Shown here: piece by piece, positions 46,103 to 49,426 of the stretch
Layout of the letters: the number at the start of each line of letters is the position of its first letter
How positions within the stretch are numbered: the first letter of the stretch is position 1
DNA from: Brevibacterium sp.
GTDB lineage: Bacteria > Actinomycetota > Actinomycetes > Actinomycetales > Brevibacteriaceae
Direction of reading: 5' to 3'
Assembly (NCBI RefSeq): GCF_031179145.1
Contig: NZ_JAPSIB010000024.1
Location: forward strand, 1 to 49,426
Length of the DNA stretch: 49,426 nucleotides
The notes under the pieces: generated by a model
Database searches by the model: none
Told to the model about the DNA's origin: nothing
The model's input: the letters and a program-made list of their open reading frames with translations, nothing else
Program-made: the position numbers and the translations under genes

Positions 46103-46657
46103 TCAGCCGAGCGGTTGGACGCGCGAGGTCTTTCGGGGCGGCAACTCCCAACCTTGGCGTTCGTGGATGTCCACGACCAGGGCCTCGGCGTTGTCCTGAA
46201 GCTTGGTCAGCGCCTTGGCATCGTGACCGACGGACCTGAATTGACGGAGGCTGCTGCTGAGTGCGTGTGCCCAATCCATGAGAGGCACGAGGTTGTTCAC
46301 TCGCTCCTCGACACCGTCACCGGGCTTCGCGGCGTCCATGACCTGACGGCCGATCGTGGCACTGAGGACGTGCTCTGCCTCCAGCCAGGCGTCGAGACAC
46401 TCCCAGGTTCCAAGCTGGTCGACCAGTGCGATCGAAGCGATCCTCAGGTTGGCCAGCCGGTCCTTGATGGGTTCAGCAAAAAGAAGAGCGAACCAGCGAG
46501 CATCGGTCGCTACCTTCTGGGACGCATTCAGGGCTTCATGGGAGCGCTTGTTGGCGAGGACGGTCCCAACGACGGCGACAATCAGCGACAGGACTGAGAG
46601 TACGAGAGCGAGGAGGTGTGCGAGAGAGCGTTCGGCGTTCGGCGTCCGCCAGGCCAG
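46103..46657 (-). pseudogene. Single-helix membrane protein lacking a start codon
   Basis: The frame is open from 46657 to 46103 but has no ATG, GTG or TTG before the first membrane helix (LAHLLALVLSVLSLIVAVVGTVLANKR). The rest is soluble: ARWFALLFAEPIKDRLANLRIA, WECLDAWLEAEHVLSATIGR and VDIHERQGWELPPR. Its 5' end coincides with the conserved flank of higBA module 2 (46635), so the module probably replaced the original start. A CTG start at 46657 is the only alternative. Confidence 0.6.
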
Positions 46658-46743
46658 TCACATCTCCCTGACGGGGCATATCGGGTGCAGAGGTGAACGC
46701 CTCATGGATTTCGACTGCATCGGATACCCCGGGACGGCGCAGC
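46635..46743. repeat. Conserved flank of higBA module 2
   Basis: The counterpart of 36493-36599, about 85% identical. It overlaps the 5' end of the truncated membrane protein frame and marks one edge of the mobile higBA module. Confidence 0.75.
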
Positions 46744-46762
46744 ACCACTCGGGATCCGACCG

Positions 46763-47083
46763 TCACGCGACCTTCAGGGGCGTGATCGCGGCGACCTTCT
46801 CGCGCAGAGCGCGACGCTCGCGCCGCAGCTCATAGTTCGACTGCAGGTTCATCCAGAACTCCTCGGACGTCCCGAAGTATCGCGCCAGACGGATCGCCGT
46901 ATCAGCGGTGATCCCCCGCTTGCCGTGCACGATCTCGTTGATCCGGCGCGGCGGCACACCGATGGACACGGCAAGCTTGTTCTGCGTGATCCCGAAGCCC
47001 TCGATGAAATCCTCCAGCAGGATCTCTCCCGGGTGAATCGGCTCGATCAGGTCACCCTCAGTGGTAGTCGACGAGTTCGACAT
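46763..47083 (-). CDS. higA: HigA-type antitoxin, second copy
   Basis: A 106-residue antitoxin: IHPGEILLEDFIEGFGITQNKLAVSIGVPPRRINEIVHGKRGITADTAIRLARYFG. The start MSNSSTTTE is chosen because it gives the same 26-bp overlap with higB as in module 1. The C-terminal helix differs most from copy 1 (LRRERRALREKVAAITPLKVA), which could prevent cross-talk. Confidence 0.9.
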   Translation of the reverse strand: MSNSSTTTEGDLIEPIHPGEILLEDFIEGFGITQNKLAVSIGVPPRRINEIVHGKRGITADTAIRLARYFGTSEEFWMNLQSNYELRRERRALREKVAAITPLKVA

Positions 47084-47339
47084 CTTCCGCACCTCCATCC
47101 CTCCAAACGAAGCAGAGACGCCATTGCGCGTTCACACGGATGCTGTGCTGCCCGCGGCGATCGCCGACTAGACCCTCCAGCCGGTTCCCCGGCGGGACCC
47201 GGAGGTCTTCGACATCCTTCGCCGCATGGATCAGCTCGAGCTTCCGCAACGCCGCCCGCTGCACCGTCCGGTCAACGCGCTTGACGTACTGCTCATGCCA
47301 GATACGCTCGGTGTCCTTGCTGCCGAACGATCTGATCAC
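47058..47339 (-). CDS. higB: HigB/RelE-type toxin, second copy
   Basis: A 93-residue toxin: MIRSFGSKDTERIWHEQYVKRVDRTVQRAALRKLELIHAAKDVEDLRVPPGNRLEGLVG in HigB form, ending DVELVDYH. It differs from copy 1 at about 16 of 93 positions. Tag 6 lies 34 bp upstream of the start, exactly as tag 1 does in module 1. Confidence 0.9.
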   Translation of the reverse strand: MIRSFGSKDTERIWHEQYVKRVDRTVQRAALRKLELIHAAKDVEDLRVPPGNRLEGLVGDRRGQHSIRVNAQWRLCFVWRDGGAEDVELVDYH

Positions 47340-47372
47340 GCGGCAAGTGTATAACGGGAACCGTCAATAACG

Positions 47373-47420
47373 CTAGACGTTAAACCGGAACTCCACCACG
47401 ATCCGTAGCCGATAACCATC
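47373..47420 (-). repeat. VEFRFNV 3'-end tag, copy 6
   Basis: The minus strand reads ADGYRLRIVVEFRFNV and TAG. GCAGATGG upstream is shared with copy 2. The junction beyond the stop matches copy 1. Confidence 0.8.
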
Positions 47421-47479
47421 TGCCGTTGGAGGGCGATGACGCCGTCCCAGCTCGTCGACAACGTCATGACCTCATACGA

Positions 47480-48316
47480 CTAGTCCTCGATCGTCAGCTC
47501 GGCGTCAATAAATCCGCGAGTGACTGCCTCCGACATTTCCAGTTTTTCGCGCTCATCGTTTGCCGATCGGCTGGTCTGCCTTTCGAGTTGCTTCTTTCGT
47601 TTCGCGATCTCATCGAGCCGACTTCGCAGCGTCACAAGAGTAGTGGTCGCTTCGTAGCCTGCCGCCACGTCAAACACAGGAACCTCTCCGACCGGCGGCT
47701 TCGGATATCGCGGCTGCTCGGTGAGCATCCGGATAAGCGGCTCAAACGAGTCAGGGTCGGAGGGGTCTACCGACACGCGAGAGACCCGTTGCAAGTCGGG
47801 TGGGACAACCGATGATTCGACGTCCGGGAACATGACAACTACGGCTCGGCGCTGCCACGCCTCTTGGTCTCGGGTGAACAGCCCCTTCAACGCGTCGGCT
47901 TCCGCTGCGGCACCGGCACCCTCACGAGGTGGGTTCGTGCCACTCCAGCGCTCGGCCCAAGCCCTGGACATGACGATCAGCGTGTACTTGGCGCTCTCGA
48001 CTTGGTGGGGACCGTAGCGGGTCCAGTCGACAGGTTCATCGAGGTGGAACAAGTCGACCTCACCGCGTATCCCGAGGAGCCGCAGCAGTGCCACGAACGC
48101 CGCGACCTGGGACTCCCAGTCACTAGCCTGCTCCCGCGTCCAGGTCGAATGCGAGTGCGCCCACGACACAAAGGCAGTGGGCGGTTCGACCGGCTCGCCC
48201 ACCGTCACCGGGGCTGATTCCAACTGCTCGACGGGCAGGGCCACAGCTCCAGTTGAGGCCGATTCAGGCTGCGGGACCCGACCTGTCGTCCCATCGCCAA
48301 TTGAACCAGCAGCCAT
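47480..48316 (-). CDS. SEFIR/TIR-like domain protein
   Basis: A 278-residue cytosolic protein. After a proline-rich N-terminus the SEFIR fold starts at about residue 45 (TAFVSWAHSHSTWT), with WESQVAAFVALLRLLGIRGEVDLF, a tyrosine-rich RYGPHQVESAKYTLIVMSRAWAERW and AVVVMFPDVESSVVPPDL. The C-terminus is a charged coiled coil (RLDEIAKRKKQLERQ). SEFIR and TIR proteins act as NAD-degrading effectors or adaptors in defence. The start MAAGSIGD has GAGAGGT upstream. It follows the DUF5343 gene by 40 bp. Confidence 0.78.
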   Translation of the reverse strand: MAAGSIGDGTTGRVPQPESASTGAVALPVEQLESAPVTVGEPVEPPTAFVSWAHSHSTWTREQASDWESQVAAFVALLRLLGIRGEVDLFHLDEPVDWTRYGPHQVESAKYTLIVMSRAWAERWSGTNPPREGAGAAAEADALKGLFTRDQEAWQRRAVVVMFPDVESSVVPPDLQRVSRVSVDPSDPDSFEPLIRMLTEQPRYPKPPVGEVPVFDVAAGYEATTTLVTLRSRLDEIAKRKKQLERQTSRSANDEREKLEMSEAVTRGFIDAELTIED

Positions 48317-48356
48317 CTGTACCTCTCGGACTACCCGGAGGCCAAGCCGCAGCCCA

Positions 48357-49121
48357 TCATCCACGGCCATACAGATGCTTGGCCATGCTCTTGAAGATCG
48401 TGTCGATTTGGCTATCCGAGGCGTCCGCCGAGATATGAATCTGAACGTCAATGTGCAGGTTCGGCCCCAGCGTGTTGGCGGGGGAAGGCGGCGTGAGCGG
48501 CGGCGGCTGCTCGTGACGACCGGTGCCGACGGGCCGCTCTTCCCCGACTGTGTCGCCCTTCGGGGCGGACTTCTTCGCGGGCACAGCCGTGGTCTTCTTC
48601 GCGGGTGCAGCCGTGGTCTTCTTCGCGGGTGCAGCCGTGGTCTTCTTCGCGGGTGCAGCCGTGGTCTTCTTGGCCGCTTCCTCGGGCGAAGGCAACTTTG
48701 CTTTTAACAAAGTGAGGTACAGCTTGGCCTGGTTCATCGCGGTGGTCTGCCCGGTGCCCGCGTTGCGCATGAACCAATTGGCGACCTTTGCTGAGTCTTC
48801 GTTCGGGTCGTTCCAGGCGGATCTGAGTGCTTCCGGGTAGACCTGCTCCAGCACCCGCGCACAAGCGGCGGCGTACTCGTCATCATCCCGCAGGTCATGA
48901 ACAATCTCGGTGTTCGGCTTCCCGTCCGAGAGCAGCACACCCACCGCTTTGAGCTGAGGAAGGATGTTCCGAGCGCCCTTTTCGGATGTGCCCAGCGCGG
49001 CCATAACCCAGTCAACGTCAACGACGGACGGCAGCGACTGACGCAACTTCGCTCGGACGCCGTACCACTGGCCCGCTGACATATACGGATAAGCGACCTT
49101 AGTCTCGCGCTGATCGGCCAT
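48357..49121 (-). CDS. DUF5343-family protein with Lys/Ala/Thr/Pro repeat linker
   Basis: A 254-residue protein. The DUF5343 part (residues 10-125) reads YPYMSAGQWYGVRAKLRQSLPSVVDVDWV, SEKGARNILPQLKAVGVLLSDGKP and NWFMRNAGTG, a winged-helix-like domain found with defence genes. Residues about 150-185 are KKTTAAPA repeats, and the C-terminus (LHIDVQIHISADASDSQIDTIFKSMAKHL) is a beta-alpha tail. GGAGGAG precedes the ATG. Together with the SEFIR gene it forms a two-gene operon, so it may be the sensor for the effector. Confidence 0.75.
   Translation of the reverse strand: MADQRETKVAYPYMSAGQWYGVRAKLRQSLPSVVDVDWVMAALGTSEKGARNILPQLKAVGVLLSDGKPNTEIVHDLRDDDEYAAACARVLEQVYPEALRSAWNDPNEDSAKVANWFMRNAGTGQTTAMNQAKLYLTLLKAKLPSPEEAAKKTTAAPAKKTTAAPAKKTTAAPAKKTTAVPAKKSAPKGDTVGEERPVGTGRHEQPPPLTPPSPANTLGPNLHIDVQIHISADASDSQIDTIFKSMAKHLYGRG
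48571..48672. repeat. 24-bp in-frame tandem repeat in the DUF5343 gene
   Basis: Three full copies (48589-48612, 48613-48636, 48637-48660) and partial copies on both sides encode eight-residue units, KKTTAAPA. The frame is kept, so only linker length would vary. Confidence 0.9.
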
Positions 49122-49289
49122 ACTATTGCTCCTCCACTGTCTGGCAGAACGAGTTTTGAATGCAGGCATGTTTCTGCGCCTCTCGGCTTTCCGCCTCGCT
49201 CAAACCTTTGAATGTCGGACAGACGAGCTTTCGTCCCCATGAGAAGAACCCACAGCAAGGGTGAGGCCAGAAGTTAGACCTGAACTCGA

Positions 49290-49340
49290 CTATACGTTAA
49301 ACCGGAACTCCACCACGTCGCCGCGGTTAGCGAAGGTCTG
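49290..49340 (-). repeat. VEFRFNV 3'-end tag, copy 7
   Basis: The minus strand reads GDRLQTFANRGDVVEFRFNV and TAG. It is the rightmost copy and sits upstream of the DUF5343-SEFIR operon. It is followed to the right by a partial open frame (see 49348). Confidence 0.8.
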
Positions 49341-49347
49341 AAGCCTG

Positions 49348-49426
49348 TCACCTGGATGTGCTGGTCACGCGCTCGGGCGCGACGCCGCCGCCGATGGCCT
49401 CGAGGTCGCCGTACGGCTGTCCTTGG
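49348..49426 (-). pseudogene. Partial frame at the window edge, probable body of the tagged gene
   Basis: The minus strand is open from the edge: GQPYGDLEAIGGGVAPERVT, then STSR and TGA at 49348-49350. Shifting one base at the end joins it to GDRLQTFANRGDVVEFRFNV of tag 7. This suggests one protein with a frameshift, cut by the window end. The family is not recognised. Confidence 0.45.

Noticed and set aside
37209..49292. Classical integron attC sites (GTTAAAC and GTTGAAC fit GTTRRRY in six of seven tags)
   Set aside because: No paired inner boxes or long stem lie next to them, cargo blocks are up to 3 kb with mixed strands, and variation is synonymous in a coding frame, so a coding 3' end explains the match better.
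24983..49426. Prophage
   Set aside because: No capsid, terminase, tail, lysis or integrase genes are seen.

Overview
The window is high-GC actinobacterial DNA. Its gene content (LysP-type permease, FMN alpha-hydroxy-acid oxidase, a TPP-riboswitch thiamine operon, ECF sigma factor with a fused SnoaL-like domain, a Fpg with GTG start) and many leaderless starts (TAnnnT, 6-8 nt, ATG/GTG) fit Micrococcales, probably Brevibacterium or a close relative. The genus is an inference.

Region 1 (1-24.8 kb) is mostly chromosomal. It opens with the tail of an IS110 transposase. Then come an MDR dehydrogenase, a NUDIX hydrolase, a lysine-type permease, an alpha-hydroxy-acid oxidase, a Fpg/Nei glycosylase, a PanE-like reductase overlapping thiE, and a divergent riboswitch-controlled thiO-thiS-thiG-thiF operon with overlapping start/stop codons. 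After it lie a Mug-type glycosylase, tdk facing an ATP-grasp gene across a 24-bp two-way promoter, a PepSY lipoprotein, small enzymes, a DoxX/ECF sigma/RCC1-repeat cluster, an ArsR-GNAT pair, a double-frameshift flavin reductase, a nucleoside hydrolase and arfB.

Region 2 (24.9-36.4 kb) is accessory. It holds a GmrSD-like DUF262/DUF1524 protein with a RAMA-like tail, an SRPBCC gene with one internal TGA, a His-Glu repeat peptide, several unknowns, a TetR/reductase pair with two matching operators, membrane proteins, a LuxR regulator, and an 844-residue protein in which an M6-like metalloprotease is split by a fascin-like beta-trefoil.

Region 3 (36.5-49.4 kb) is a defence/toxin island with an unusual architecture. 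Seven copies of a short coding 3' end, always on the minus strand and always reading VEFRFNV-stop (one copy GEFRFNV) with almost only synonymous differences, punctuate blocks of unrelated cargo: two paralogous higBA modules, a catalase-fold-like protein, a hydrolase/GNAT/PIN remnant block, a zinc-ribbon/ImmA-IrrE/DUF4411 block, a broken DUF6602 nuclease, a protein kinase with a truncated membrane protein, and a DUF5343-SEFIR pair. No recombinase gene is visible between the tags. I read this as a serial insertion array at the 3' end of one target gene whose body should lie just beyond the right edge. This is the most promising candidate for an undescribed system here. Many cargo genes are broken by single stops, frameshifts or a 16-bp tandem repeat.
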